A DNA stretch of 64,000 nt from Epichloe hybrida (GCA_019022495.1 JAFEKR010000001.1:2604001-2668000), one strand, 5' to 3'; positions 34,445 through 47,364 are shown, counted from the stretch's first letter. Made by a program: numbers and translations. The notes: generated by a model not told the origin, from the letters alone.

Positions 34445-36182
34445 GTTTGCCCCTGTACTGCTCGGCGCGCGGCCTCGTCGAGGCGCGGCCTCGGTTGCGC
34501 ATGCCAAGGTGGCCAGCTTGTCGGCTGAAGGCCTGGATACCAGGACCCCCTGGGGAAGATGATGTTCCCGAGGAGCGGATATGCAGCTTCGGACGATGAA
34601 GGAATTCGCTAATCGTCTGTATGTGACGCGGCCGGAAATCTTGTCGTCGTCTTTGCTCGCCGGAGCGGGTTATCGCGAAACCCTTCTCGATCCCCGAGGA
34701 GCTTGTATTCAATTAGAAGACGATTGGAAGTGTGAGGTGAAGAGACTGATTTTGTTCACGTCGTAGACAGCTTTATTTGTTTATTCTTTGCAAAGGTAAT
34801 GGCTGGGATGCGATAGTCTATGCAGGTCGTCAAGCGATCATAATCAAACTTTGAATGTGCGGCCGTGTTGTGTTGTGTCTGACTTGGTTATCTGGACGTG
34901 TCCATGGTGTGGAATGGACGAACGAAAATGTTAGGCAAGTGACGTTCCTGGTTTTGCGGCCCCGTCGCCCATTGGCGGAGGTGGGGACGAGTTCCCATTG
35001 AATAGCGGGGCCTTGTTGTTTGGGTGGATGCTGGCACCTGCGGTGGCTGGCAACGGCGGGCGATAAATATCTGTGTGAGAAACTGTTGGTATCACAGGAT
35101 TCCTGAAATCAGGGTCGTAACGTAGTGATCCCGAAGAATAGTATCGTTGTTGTTCATCTATTCTAAGCTACCAAAGAAAGGAAGGAACAGAGAGGTCAAA
35201 AGCGAAGGCGTTCGAAGAGAAAGGAAACAGTCGCGTGAGGGTCACGTGACTATCAGTTCTGCCCTATCACAGGGCCGAAATTGCAGGTCCACGTGTGGGG
35301 CCCCCACGCGGGCAGGCTGATCTTTTGCCGGACATTTGCAGCTGCGAAGCGCGATTAATATCATGCTTGTTCTAACACTAGAAACTCTTTTTTTTTAATA
35401 TGACTTTTAATGCATAGTATTAACCAAAGAAAGGAAAGGGAAAGCAATTAACAGAAGAGAAAGAAACAGGAAAAAAAAGGGCCTACAAAGGCGTCTAAGA
35501 ACAGATAAAGGAAAAACAATATCCCGCATCCTGTGAGCCTGTGCAAGGATAAGTGGGTCTCTTCCGAATCCCTTCGGAGCTGAGCCGCATTCTACGGGCA
35601 CTCCTCCCACCAGCACCGGCGCGGAGGAACGCAAGGGGGCGCGAAAGGCGACCCTTATACGCGGGGGAAGCGGAGGGCCATTATGGCATGGCGTGATGTA
35701 CGGAGGCGCCGGAGGGCGAGGCCATCATCCTCTTTCTTTATCCTCCGGAATGTAAAGCAAACAACTTCTTATCTCATCGGGAGGACGAGGAAAAGCCTCG
35801 CCTAAAGGAACAAAGGGCGCGCTCCTCGTTCCTCCGCCGGAGTACGTTGGTTCAGCTAGCTGGACCTCGTCCTTGTTAAGAGAACTTCTTGTCTGACAGT
35901 CCTAGCGTATCGTCGGTTTGCATCCCCACGCACGCGAATTCCGGGCTTTCTTTCGTAACCAAAACATTCATCACGAAACACCAGACTTGTACCATGTCAT
36001 GTGTTCAAAGTGACGCAAAATCGACATTCAGTGCTTCGATGTTTCCTCCGCCTTCATTCTTCAACATTCATTTCCGGGGACCCGTACAACACCCCTCCAA
36101 TCCTCTGCAGTGGCGCTTCGCTGATGAATTTGCCGCGTGCCGCAGGCGACTCTACGTGGTAGACCCAAGGCACTCGGATTCA
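34445..36182. other. 1.7-kb region without a clear gene
   Basis: It contains the missing first exon and promoter of TPC1, then a block (about 35368-35900) that differs from its surroundings. The block starts with T-rich sequence after TGTTCTAACA and has G/A-rich and CGGAGG-rich patches that partly repeat in inverted form (GCGGAGGAACG near 35620, CGTTCCTCCGCC near 35828). I see no coding gene. Confidence 0.45.
35368..35898. repeat. possible solo LTR or other retroelement remnant
   Basis: It begins TGTTCTAACA and ends CTTGTCTGACA, giving TG...CA termini with a short inverted TGT/ACA, and is about 530 bp long. No 5-bp target duplication is present with these boundaries (ATGCT before, GTCCT after) and I see no second copy in the window. 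A solo LTR is a guess based on termini and odd composition. Confidence 0.25.
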
Positions 36183-37283
36183 TCAACTGTAGTCGGTCCC
36201 GTCCCCCTGCTTCGTGGGCTCGTGTTTCTCTGGTTTGAAATCTTTGAAAAATGCCCACTTTGCCTGCTCTTTCCAACCCCGCCCAATGAAATCAATGCTC
36301 GTCTTGGGGAAAAAGTCGACGATATCTAGTAAGCTACTGTCATGCGATAGTACAACAAACACATTGTCCAAAGCATCTAGCTCCTGGATCTTGGCGATAG
36401 TTTCTTCCGCAACAGCCGCGTTGAAGTGACTTCCCGTGTCAGTGAGTCGATACATGGGCTTCGTCTTGTCAGCACCCGGGACCAGCTCTTCGAACAAGTC
36501 ACCAGGGCAGAACGAGACTTGGGGCCCGGTGAAGCAAGAGAGCCGGCTGGGCAGTGTCATCCATTTACTTGGGCGCAGCTCAGCGCCATGATGGGCCGAG
36601 TCAGCGCCTAGGAACACAAACGAAGGGGGATGGCTTGTGACCTGGGCGAGAGCACACATGTGTCCTATCGCATGGCCAGGGGCATCGAGAAGATAGAAGC
36701 TTCCGTCGCCAAAGTAATCGTGTGCGTGGAACTGTCCGATCTTCAGGCCTGTATTGTCGAAGGAAATCTCTATGACTTCACGGCCCGCCCAGTCAGAATC
36801 TAATAAACTACTTTCTGGATTGGTCGGATATCCTGGCATCAGGTTGGCCTTGACGCCTGGCCCAACGACGAGCGCAGTAGCGGCATCGAAGGAGGAAGGG
36901 TCGCCAGTGTGGTCAAAGTGGCAATGACTCCATATGATTGCCTCGATATTGTCCCCCGATGTGTCAATGTCATGTTCGTCCAAGATGTCACGTACGCCCT
37001 TCTCAGTTTTGACGGCAAATCCACTTGCCTTGATACGTTGAACTAGTCCCGGTGCTAGACTGTCAAAGTCCTTGCGAACACCCAAGTCAAATATGATGGT
37101 ACGATTCTGCGACAAGTTGCGGATGAGGAAGGCGTACGCCGGAACTGTCCAAATGTCGTGGCTTTCTAGAACAGGCTTTACGAATTCCTTGGCCGGTGCA
37201 AGAATTGTCGACGTTGTGTCGATGATGAACAGAGAGACGGCGTTGTCCGACGGTGGAATCGGGCATCTTGATAAGTAGTCCAT
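36183..37283 (-). CDS. metallo-beta-lactamase-fold hydrolase
   Basis: A single exon of 366 residues. It carries the zinc-binding HxHxDH motif in WSHCHFDHTGD (about residue 118), a later metal-binding His in DAPGHAIGH and Asp in FLGADSAHHG, and a C-terminal His in LSHDSSLL, all in family order. There is no signal peptide, so it is probably cytosolic. Fungal relatives act as lactonases or thioesterases, including product-release enzymes of polyketide pathways, but no polyketide synthase lies nearby. The substrate therefore cannot be inferred. The ATG at 37283 gives a start consistent with relatives. Confidence 0.87.
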   Translation of the reverse strand: MDYLSRCPIPPSDNAVSLFIIDTTSTILAPAKEFVKPVLESHDIWTVPAYAFLIRNLSQNRTIIFDLGVRKDFDSLAPGLVQRIKASGFAVKTEKGVRDILDEHDIDTSGDNIEAIIWSHCHFDHTGDPSSFDAATALVVGPGVKANLMPGYPTNPESSLLDSDWAGREVIEISFDNTGLKIGQFHAHDYFGDGSFYLLDAPGHAIGHMCALAQVTSHPPSFVFLGADSAHHGAELRPSKWMTLPSRLSCFTGPQVSFCPGDLFEELVPGADKTKPMYRLTDTGSHFNAAVAEETIAKIQELDALDNVFVVLSHDSSLLDIVDFFPKTSIDFIGRGWKEQAKWAFFKDFKPEKHEPTKQGDGTDYS

Positions 37284-38018
37284 GTTTGGCTAATGGCTCG
37301 TCTGCGTGTGTGCACGGAGTATGCATCTATTTTGCCCTTCATATCTATGCCGATGCTGACATCACGTGAAGGAAGAGTTGTCCTTGCAGTCACAACGTCT
37401 CCGCATTCCGTACCGCCTAGTAAGCTTCACTAGTCCGTAGTAGGACCGCTTTTTAGCTTCCTTCGCCCTGAGGCCCACAATCGCCTTGGGCTGAAGCGCC
37501 ATTGGCCAGGCCTGAGCTAACTCATCTCTTGACAGCCCAGCCACTATCACGTGCATGCATCTGAACCTCATGGGTTGCGGCTGTCAATATTAACATTAGC
37601 ATTTCTGGAGTTTCATTGACATTCCCGACTAAAAAGATGTCTTCGTCTGCTACGCACAATTCACTTCTGCTCGATTTTGTTGACTCCCCAGAATCTCCGC
37701 AATCGTCACTTCTCCGCCATCCACTCGGAAACCACTCGGAAAGGGCGCCTCCACAGACACACCCTGGTTGGCCATTAACCCTCCGAGGACGATTAGATTG
37801 CACCAAGCAGCATGTGATCAGACGCTCTGTTCGACTCAAGAAGAACTGAATTCCAACAAACCCTATTCTCGTTTCTTTCTCTTCTCCGCTTTGCCTTTTC
37901 AACCCCAGTTCTCAGAAAAGAACCCCCCCCTCTTTCCACTCTCACTGAGGAGAAGGGAAAAAGGAATCAATTCGAGAAACGAGGGAATTAAAACCCTCCC
38001 ATAATCAATAGCCTCACC
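37284..38018. promoter_or_regulatory. divergent promoter region
   Basis: A 735-base region between the metallo-hydrolase (-) and the unknown gene (+). It is pyrimidine-rich before the plus-strand ATG (37860-37925), as in many fungal promoters. Short open frames here have no domain. Confidence 0.4.
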
Positions 38019-39194
38019 ATGGCTGTTGTCATTTCCCCGCCAGACCAAGCCGGTCTCCTGGCTCCCATTCTGCCCGCTCTCCCAGCCGCCGCCGCATCAG
38101 CGCAGCCCGCGACCCAGGTCCTCCCCCTGCTTTCACCAATCCTTCGCCAACGGGTCCAGCTCCTCTCAAACTCCAGCACGGAGCCCTGGCTACGACTTCT
38201 CTGCTACGACACCGCCAAAGCTGTCAGACTAGCCGAGATTGCCCAAGGACCTGCTCTCGAGCCGCACCCCGTATCAGGCGAGGTTGAAGTCGATTGGGGC
38301 TACGATGCAGAAACCCGCTACCGCCGTCTCGATGAAGAGACTCTCCAGGCCCTCGTCGCGTTGCCCGCGCTCGGCCTCGCCTTCCAACTAGTATACTGCA
38401 TCAACGACAAGGAGGGCGACGGCGACGGCTGGCGGATCGGCGAAGTTACTGTTGCAGAGCAGGCCTCGCCCTTTTCGCAATTTGGCGGTGCGTCGACCAT
38501 CGCCGACGCCGAGCGTCAGTACGAAGATGGCGTCAGCAGCCATAGGGACTCTTCAAAGGCCAATGGTAATCCTGCTGCTCAGCAACAGCAACAAGCCGAC
38601 GACGAAGATGACGACGACGACGACTACTGGGACCTCTACGACAAGACGCCCGCTAGAACACCAGCGGTAAACCGCTCTCCCGCTCCACCAGCAGCACCTG
38701 GAACCATGAACCACGGCGGTTCCCATCCCCAAGGTCCATTCGGAACCAGCTCCGCCGCCGAAGACGAATACTTTGCGCAATACGCCCATGTCCAGCCCGC
38801 CATGGACAACCACGACCCCGACGAAGAAGCCCAGGCAACAGAGCTCCTGGGCCCCTCGGCCTACGGGCAGCGCAGCATCTCGCCCTCGCCCCAAAAAGAT
38901 GATACAAACGAACCCCCTGCGGTCCTAAAAACAGGCCCTTCCAATGCCGAAATCGCCCTGCAGCACCCCCGCCCCGACTCGAGCGCCTCGTCCAACGCCT
39001 CCAACACGGTGGCCAAACTCGAGGAATCCGCCGGCAAGCAGGAGCAGAACGAGTTTGGGGTCAAGCAACATGTTTCCCGGAGCATTCGCAGCCTGTACAT
39101 GCTCTCCAAAGCAAGCGGGATTGATCGCGAAGAGTTCGAGAGGCTGGTGAAGACGGAGCTGGATCTATTGGGCATTATGGATGAGGGGGAGTGA
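38019..39194 (+). CDS. conserved fungal protein of unknown function
   Basis: A single exon of 391 residues that I do not recognise. Residues 1-165 look folded: an Ala/Pro-rich helix, then VQLLSNSSTEPWLRLLCYD and an alpha/beta region with VDWGYDAETRYRRLDEET and LAFQLVYCINDKEG. The middle (about 175-330) is disordered, with Gln and Asp runs (QQQQQADDEDDDDDDYWDLYD). The last 50 residues form predicted helices (SIRSLYMLSKASGIDREEFERLVKTELDLLG). No signal peptide, membrane segment or catalytic motif is evident. Codon use and the pyrimidine-rich upstream region support a real expressed gene. Confidence 0.82.
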   Translation: MAVVISPPDQAGLLAPILPALPAAAASAQPATQVLPLLSPILRQRVQLLSNSSTEPWLRLLCYDTAKAVRLAEIAQGPALEPHPVSGEVEVDWGYDAETRYRRLDEETLQALVALPALGLAFQLVYCINDKEGDGDGWRIGEVTVAEQASPFSQFGGASTIADAERQYEDGVSSHRDSSKANGNPAAQQQQQADDEDDDDDDYWDLYDKTPARTPAVNRSPAPPAAPGTMNHGGSHPQGPFGTSSAAEDEYFAQYAHVQPAMDNHDPDEEAQATELLGPSAYGQRSISPSPQKDDTNEPPAVLKTGPSNAEIALQHPRPDSSASSNASNTVAKLEESAGKQEQNEFGVKQHVSRSIRSLYMLSKASGIDREEFERLVKTELDLLGIMDEGE

Positions 39195-39361
39195 GCGTTT
39201 CCTTGGGCCTTAGTAGAGCGAAATCATTTGCGCTTTTCTCTGAAACCATTCTTCTTCACCATGGGTGCATGGCGCATCGTAATCTATGATAGGACTTGTA
39301 TTGCGGATAGTGGAGCATATTTCTGGCATATTTGGAGTTATTTCTTCGGGGGCATATGGTA

Positions 39362-40448
39362 CTACTCTTGGTTAATGAGACGTGTCAGCGTCGAGACGTC
39401 GGCGCGACGCGTCTCGTTCCGGATCACGCCCGGGACATGATCGAACTGCCGGAAGACGGGCGGCGTGCTGTCCCACGCCGGAGGTGCGGCGTGGAAGAAA
39501 CTTGCCAGGAACAGCCACCGGCCCGAAGCTCGATCGTACGTCTGGACAAAGTACGCGTGGGCGTCATCGTCGGTGTTGAGCCTCAGGCCCGCCATGCTCG
39601 CGACCATTGGCACAAGAGACTTGTTCGCCGTCGCGCCGTCGTAGACGACGGATCTCGTCCACAAATCACCCTGCTCAAAGGAGGCGAGGTCGAATTTCGT
39701 GACGATGCCCCAGCTGGAGCCGCCGCCGCCGCGAAGAGCCCAGAAGAGATCCGCGTTCTCCTCGGCGTTTGCGTTGACGATTTCCCCCGAGGACAAGACG
39801 ATCTCGAAGTTGTTCACGTTGTCGCATGCCCAGCCGCGTCGGCCCGAGAAGTACGATAATCCCCCGCCGAGAATGAGACCGCTCACGCCGACGGTGGCTG
39901 ATCTGCCGCCCACGACGGCCAGCCCCAGTGGATCAAGAGCCTCGGACACGTTGATCCATCGGTTGCCGGGCCCGACAGAGACGGTCCTCTGGTCCATTGA
40001 AACGGCGATCTGGTTCATTTTCCTCAGATCGATGGTCACGCCGTCCTCGATGTTGGACGAGCCTGGGAAAGCAGTGTGGCCGCCCCCTCTTACCGTGAAG
40101 GGGGCCCCGAGCCTCGTGAGCATCCTCATGGCGCGGGACACGTCCGATGTGGAACGGGGCGTGAAGAAGCATCGTGGGTGGACATCGGACTGTCGAGTGG
40201 ACCAATATGTATTGAGAAGAGGGTAAGTCGACGAGTTCGGATAGTGGACGTCTGTCATCATGCTGGACAGAGAGGCACACTGGGGAAATGTCAGTGAGTT
40301 CTTGTACCGTGAAGACGGAGGACCTTGGAATTCGAGACTCGGGAGAAAAACGTACGGCGGCTTTCACGGCTTTGGATTCAGGGCCCGTCAGGCATATAGT
40401 TGGGCCGACTGCCCATGCGGAGAGAACGAGCGCAAGGTACCACCTCAT
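39362..40448 (-). CDS. C-terminally truncated secreted FAD-linked oxidoreductase (BBE-type)
   Basis: Exons 40448-40356 and 40279-39362 are joined in phase 0 (GTACGT donor, CCCCAG acceptor), giving 336 residues. Residues 1-20 are a signal peptide (MRWYLALVLSAWAVGPTICL). The FAD_binding_4 domain has the covalent-flavin His in VRGGGHTAFPGSSN, then GRSATVGVSGLILGGGLS and WALRGGGGSSWGIVTKF. Family members are about 480-520 residues and end with a BBE domain that completes the substrate pocket. This one stops after LTRLINQE, and the 167 bases to the next gene hold no matching C-terminus. It looks like a gene whose 3' third was deleted. Enzymes of this type oxidise diverse small molecules in secondary metabolism; this copy is probably inactive. 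Confidence 0.78.
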
Positions 40449-41797
40449 TGTCAATCAATGTTTCGTGATGATATATTGATTGTCGCCAGGGGGAAGGGGG
40501 CCACAAGGGGGGATGTGGTTGTCGAAGAGAGCAGAAAGCTACTTTTATATATTCCGCAACGCACATCTTTTCGCAAAAGCCCCTTCTTCACTTGACCACT
40601 GTACAAAGAGAGCTTCGTGAATGCGTCATGGGCGGAGAAAAAAAGCGCCACAGACTCCATGGGTGGCGCGGCCTTGGCTGCTGGAAAAGGCTGGCATGGT
40701 GCCACAATGGGGAATTATGCTCGGGTTGGTGTGCGCGCCACGAAAGCCACCGGCGCGGGGGGCACAGGATCCTCAATCCTCATGGCTTTGTCGTCTTTAT
40801 TCACCCCCCCCCCTTTTCTTGATCCACGAGTACAGACACTACGTTCAACGTGAGGGAGCACTCATCGTTCGCCAGCGACAAGCACGCCTTCTGTACGAGT
40901 CGTCCCTTGAATCATGTGCGTGGCCTCTCGAACGCTCTCCGCCGAAGGGGTCATCTGTCCCGAGGTCAGGTCGATTCCGACTCGGGAAAAGGTTTGTCAA
41001 CCCTGGCTGGCAGCCGTGTCCGGCTTATCTTCAGACTAGCCGGCACAGAGAAAAGGGGGGGGGGGGGGACCGGTGCGTGCGAAAAAAAAAAAAAACCAGC
41101 CTGCGTTATATGCTCCCGTATCCCCCGTCCGTGACGAGCTGTGAGAAAAAAAAAAAAAAAAAAAAGGTAAATCGTGCGGCAGCCACGTGGCCCCGCCGCG
41201 TGCACCGAACATTCGGGGCATTTTTCCAGCGGCAGACTGGATTGCTTTCGACGTGCGGTGACGCGACGACGAGCATGAGCTCTGCGTCATCGCGTAAAAC
41301 GGCGCTGTCGGGCGGGGAAATAATCGGCGAGCATGTCGCGGTAAGGTAAGTCTACCTGGGCATGGCCGGCCGGGAGGGAAGTGAGACTGGAGCAGAATTC
41401 TTCATCGTGATGCGGAAGGGGTGTCGGCCCCGGGCCGGGGGGGCTCTGCTCCCTGCAGTTGTCGAGGGTGAAGGCATCAAATGGACGCGGGGGACGCGCG
41501 AAGATGGAATCTAGCAGGTTTGGCCGCCCGGGGCTCCCGGAGAGATTCCCTTGGGGATTCCCTTGGGTATACACACATACATGTACGGAGTACGGAGTAG
41601 TAACGCATAAATTATGTTGATATTCCATGCCAAGGTAGGTAGGTATATGGAAGTCATGTATGTCTTTTCTGTCTTGGCCTGCCTTGGGCTTTCTCGTGAC
41701 CGCACCTGATGTACTGACTGGCAGGGGTGAATGAATAAATGACATGGGCACACAAAAAAAAAAAAAAAAAAAAAAGCGTCCCCGTCCTAATAAATCA
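40449..41797. other. 1.35-kb intergenic region
   Basis: It has several homopolymer runs (C near 40805, G near 41057, A near 41080, 41143 and 41755) and TACGGAGTACGGAGTA at about 41583-41599. I see no gene; overlapping open frames are low-complexity. Confidence 0.5.
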
Positions 41798-42313
41798 TCA
41801 CGACACACTCTGATGAGCCTGCCTCTGCATCGCCTCGGCCCGCGCACTCACCGGCGACGCGTCCAAATACGCCGTCAACTTGACGGCCTGCAGTCCGCCC
41901 CGTCCTCTTCCCACATGGCTCGGCTCCAGCTCAATCACGTTGAACTCCTTGATCCTGACCTCGACGCCCTCGGCGTCCTCCTTGAACACGGTCGCGCTCG
42001 TAGACTCGTACATGACTGTCCTCGAGCCGTTGCCCATGTCGACGTCCCACGCGCGCTCCAGGCTGTGGCCGAACCTGGAGAGCCGCGATGCGCGCAGGCC
42101 CAGCATCTTGACCACGTCGGCCGCGTCCACTGGAGCGCCGTTGTTGATGGTGAAGGTGGCATCCGGCGCGAGAAGGTTGGCCAGACCGGGCGTGCCGCGG
42201 GAGGGACCCAGGGCGTCGAGCGCGGGCAGGATGGCCTTGAGGAACAAGAGGCCGGGCGGGGAGTCTGGGGGGATGGAGTGGTGAGAGCCGTGGTGGATGA
42301 AGGTCTGCGCCAT
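41798..42313 (-). CDS. small SnoaL/NTF2-like protein
   Basis: A single exon of 171 residues. After a flexible start, the sequence LANLLAPDATFTINNGAPVDAADVVKMLG, followed by several beta strands (RTVMYESTSATVFKEDAEGVEVRIKEFNVIEL), has the pattern of the NTF2/SnoaL cone fold. There a small helical part is followed by a curved sheet carrying a ligand pocket. Members include dehydratases, cyclases and ligand-binding proteins. No catalytic residue can be assigned. The ATG at 42313 is the only convenient one. Confidence 0.65.
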   Translation of the reverse strand: MAQTFIHHGSHHSIPPDSPPGLLFLKAILPALDALGPSRGTPGLANLLAPDATFTINNGAPVDAADVVKMLGLRASRLSRFGHSLERAWDVDMGNGSRTVMYESTSATVFKEDAEGVEVRIKEFNVIELEPSHVGRGRGGLQAVKLTAYLDASPVSARAEAMQRQAHQSVS

Positions 42314-43479
42314 TTGTCCGGAGGGGAGGGTGAAGGAGGTGGTGGCCGAGAGAAAGTCGGCCCGCTGCCGTCGCGGTCAGAACACGGAGAAGCAAGGCTG
42401 TCTTTTTATCGAAGCCGGCGCCCCACTGTCAGGGAGGGCCGATGGGTCTGCGTGGCTGGCCGGCGATACCGCGGGTCAGGGGAAGGCATGTGACTGGCTT
42501 AATTACCCTGGTTTTGCATCTTTGCAAAATTAAAGTGTACTCCGTATGTACAGATCCGTATGTAACAGGGAGCTAAATGTACTATACATAGGGAAGTGAA
42601 ATCATCTCTACAAATGTAGAGGTGGTCCACCTTGTGGGTCTACGGGGCCTCCTGCCACAAGCTCCCGCGTAGGTACGCGAAAATGTGATGTAGCAATTTG
42701 TACAGGGAAAATCACTAGTATATTTATTAGTATTTATCTCGGACTATTAGCCTGTTGATATAATGTAAGCAGAAGTACCTCTAGTCCACTTTTGTCCGAT
42801 TGGATACAGACCCTGATTGACGTGACTCGCAAGGTGGGCCACCTCTAAGGAGAATAGGGGGGGCAATACCCTGTACATATATGTACGGATTAATTACATG
42901 CCCCCCCTGCACCATTTACTATGTAAAACCCCGCATCCCTTTGATCCTTTACTAGTGCTAATGACATCAGGAAGTGGCTAGAATTTATAAGATGAAATCA
43001 AGTAACCTCAAAGAGTACCTTGTCTCGAGTGGTTTCATGGTTCACATTCGGATTTTCGACATGGCTGAGGCCAACCACTGTCAAAATGGATTGTACACCA
43101 GACGCAGGCAACACCAGACGCAGGCAACCCAGCCACGTGCTTCCCTCCATGGTTCGTCTCGTCTGGTCTGCCTCTGGTCCGGGAACCCCCCGAAACGGAA
43201 AGGTCGACTGCTGTGGGTCCTGTCAGTCCCGCCGCCCACTCAGCGTGTCGTATTCGAACCAGCCCTTTTGCGGAATCCGCTTTTTGCTAATTTTCCGCCA
43301 AAAATCCCTGCACGGCCAGACCAGACCTACATACTCAGGAGCCGCTTTGTTGACTGAATGCAACTTTTTTTGCACGCAGCCTTCTTTCTTACTCCTTATT
43401 ACCCTCCGTAACCTCTCGCCATATCCATTGATCTCGTCAACTTGGCTTGTCTGGCGATGCCGCGCGAACGGCACCCGCC
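42314..43479. other. intergenic region with a MITE-like repeat
   Basis: It contains a 231-bp terminal-inverted-repeat element (described separately), TACTCCGTA near 42538 and AT-rich sequence with ATGTACGGA near 42880. The promoter of the glycosyltransferase lies in the last 300 bases. Confidence 0.5.
42617..42847. mobile_element. 231-bp MITE-like element with TA termini
   Basis: The two ends are inverted copies: the left end reads TAGAGGTGGTCCACCTTGTG and the right end, in reverse, TAGAGGTGGCCCACCTTGCG; the only two differences are C/T. The TA at each end could be the target duplication of Tc1/mariner, pogo or Fot1-type transposons. The interior is AT-rich with no coding sequence. Its size and structure suit a non-autonomous MITE. 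No second copy lies in the window. Confidence 0.65.
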
Positions 43480-45098
43480 ATGGCAATCCTCAAACTTGCA
43501 GCCGAACCTCCCCCCCAACGCACCGGCTTCATGTTGAAGAAACGATTATTGCGGATTGTCATCGCCGTCGTGGTATTCCTCGCCAGCTTCTCTGTTCTAC
43601 TCGCTCGCGACGGTCGAGTGCGGAGAGTGCTGCCTTTCCACCGCGAGCACACGACTCCCGACAACTACCAGTTCACATCCACCAGCCGCTTCTCCCCCAC
43701 GACCGTTGATGATGCCGCGACGGCGAGCAACAAGGAGTTGTGCGCGAGCTTCCCGAAATACATGCTCAACGTCGTCCAACCGGTGCTCAAGGTCGGTCAC
43801 AGCGAGAATCAGGAGAGGCTTGCCGCACACTTCAACACCACCTCGTCATGCTTCACCAAGGACGAGCTGCTGGTTGTTTCCGATCTGGATGAGGGAGTTC
43901 ACGGCCACCGCGCTGTTGACATCCTCGGGGATCTGCCTGCGAGCTACTACGATCTGCACAAGAATCGTGATTTTCAAAGTTATCTTTTGCAGAAAGAGAT
44001 GCGCAAGAACGGCACCCTCAACGAGCAGACCCAGGGAACCATCGACGGCTGGATCCTCGACAAGTACAAGTTCCTACCCATGGTAGAGCGCGCATGGCTG
44101 GAGAGACCCGGAAAGGCCTTTTACTTCTTTTACGAGCCTGACACCTATGTCTTCTGGGACAACGCCTTTCGATTTCTCCAAAGTTTCGATCCAGACACGC
44201 CAATCTATATGGGATCGCCCTCTCCCGGCAAACACGACGAGAGTCGAGATGTCAAGACATGGTTTGCTAATGGCGGCCCTGGCATTGTCTTGAGCAGAGG
44301 CGCCATCAAAGCACTTCTGCATCGTCGGATCGACCCCAACGGTCACTACGTCGATCCGCCTCTGACCGAGAAGTGGCAGGATCTCGTATCAGGAGAGTGT
44401 TGCGGCGACAGTGTGCTCGGATGGGCTCTTTGGAACGTGACTGTCCAAGTGCAGGGATACTGGCCCATGTTCAACCCCCATCCACTTCACGGCATCCCGT
44501 TCAGCGACTTGTACTGGTGTCAGCCCGTTCTCACGCTGCACAAGACCTCGCCCCAAGACATGCACTCTCTTTGGCGCTGGGAATTCTCTCAGCGAACGTT
44601 GCACGTGAGTTTTATACATGCTACCCTTTGCAATCCCCAAAAAAATCGCCATAGGCTAACCGACCACAGCGACCAATGTTATACGCCGACGTGTGGCGCC
44701 TGCAACACCCTGGCGAGCCGAGTGTCTTGGAGAATTGGGACAATGGCGATTGGGATAGATGGGACCCCCCGGCAGAAGCCCCGGTCAACACTTTTGAAAC
44801 CTGCGAGCAGTACTGCAGAAGACAAGACAGGTGTGTGCAGTGGACATGGCACGGGGGCGACGAAAAGAAGTGTATCCTCATGTCATCGATACGCTACGGT
44901 ACGGCACGAGCGCCCGCATTCATGGACGACGGCGACAAGAGGGAAACGATACCGCAGGAAGCATTGGGCAAGAAGACGAACAGGAAGTGGGTGGATTACA
45001 AAAGTGGCTGGGTGGAAACCCGAATCAAGGAATGGCGGGACCAAAGGAAATGTCAACAGGTGCACTGGGTCGGGCCCAGCGTCAGTCGAATATTTTGA
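43480..45098 (+). CDS. type II membrane glycosyltransferase, GT31-like, with PAN/apple domain
   Basis: Exons 43480-44604 and 44670-45098 are joined in phase 0 (GTGAGT donor, CCACAG acceptor), giving 517 residues. A short cytosolic start is followed by a signal anchor at about residues 23-42 (RIVIAVVVFLASFSVLLA). The luminal part contains FYFFYEPDTYVFWDN, a DxD-like metal motif of fringe/GT31 enzymes, then PIYMGSP, NGGPGIVLSRGAI and GECCGDSVLGWALW in family order. Near the C-terminus FETCEQYCRRQDRCVQW and KCILMSS form a PAN/apple-like cysteine module. It is predicted to be a Golgi enzyme elongating protein or lipid glycans with hexose. The open frame starts at a TTG; the ATG at 43480 is used here. 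Confidence 0.85.
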
Positions 45099-45742
45099 CA
45101 TGCACTTGTCCGGAGTTCAGGGGGGTTTGTTCTTGTCATCATGGAAAAGGCGTTGATTGAATGATTTGCTGTCACGTTTGAACTGGGTAATAATTCGGGA
45201 CCGCCGCCTTTGCGACATGGTTTCCATTCATCTTTGATTTTGGCGCACACAACAACCCGTTTTGGAATGGTTCGAAAACACCTGGGTACTCGTGCAATGC
45301 CGGCCGTGTTTTCGTCATGAGAGCGCAGAGACCAGGCCCGCGCGGTGGACTGTACATACATTATTAGGGCAAGTCATGGCCCTTTACGTGCAATGTACGG
45401 AGTAATCCGTAAGCTGTCACACAATACAATTCCAAGAGCATACAGCACACACCCAACTACCATGGCCTGGGAGCAAGAACAGGTCGCTTTCTACGAACAA
45501 CCATTGTTTCTGCCCCCGGGTCAACAAAGTGTTTTTTCTCCTCGCCAACCATGGCAATCGCGCATCCTTCATGAGCTAACCATTCAAGGCAGGCATTCTC
45601 TGCATTTATAATGCTTCGGGCACAACAGGGCCAGTGTGTTGTAGACCAATCAATCCATTTCTCTACGATGATGAGACCCGCAATTATTAAAAAAAAAAAC
45701 CACTTATATGTTTCATTGATTGCTATTCACACACTCGTCATC
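45099..45742. other. convergent intergenic region
   Basis: The 640 bases between the glycosyltransferase and the decarboxylase 3' ends contain TACGGAGTA at 45397-45405 and an A-run near 45690. I see no gene. Confidence 0.5.

Positions 45743-47364
<1,622 letters not shown>

Noticed and set aside
36000..36329. Plus-strand 146-residue frame 35889-36329
   Set aside because: It overlaps the 3' end of the metallo-hydrolase in antisense and has no domain.
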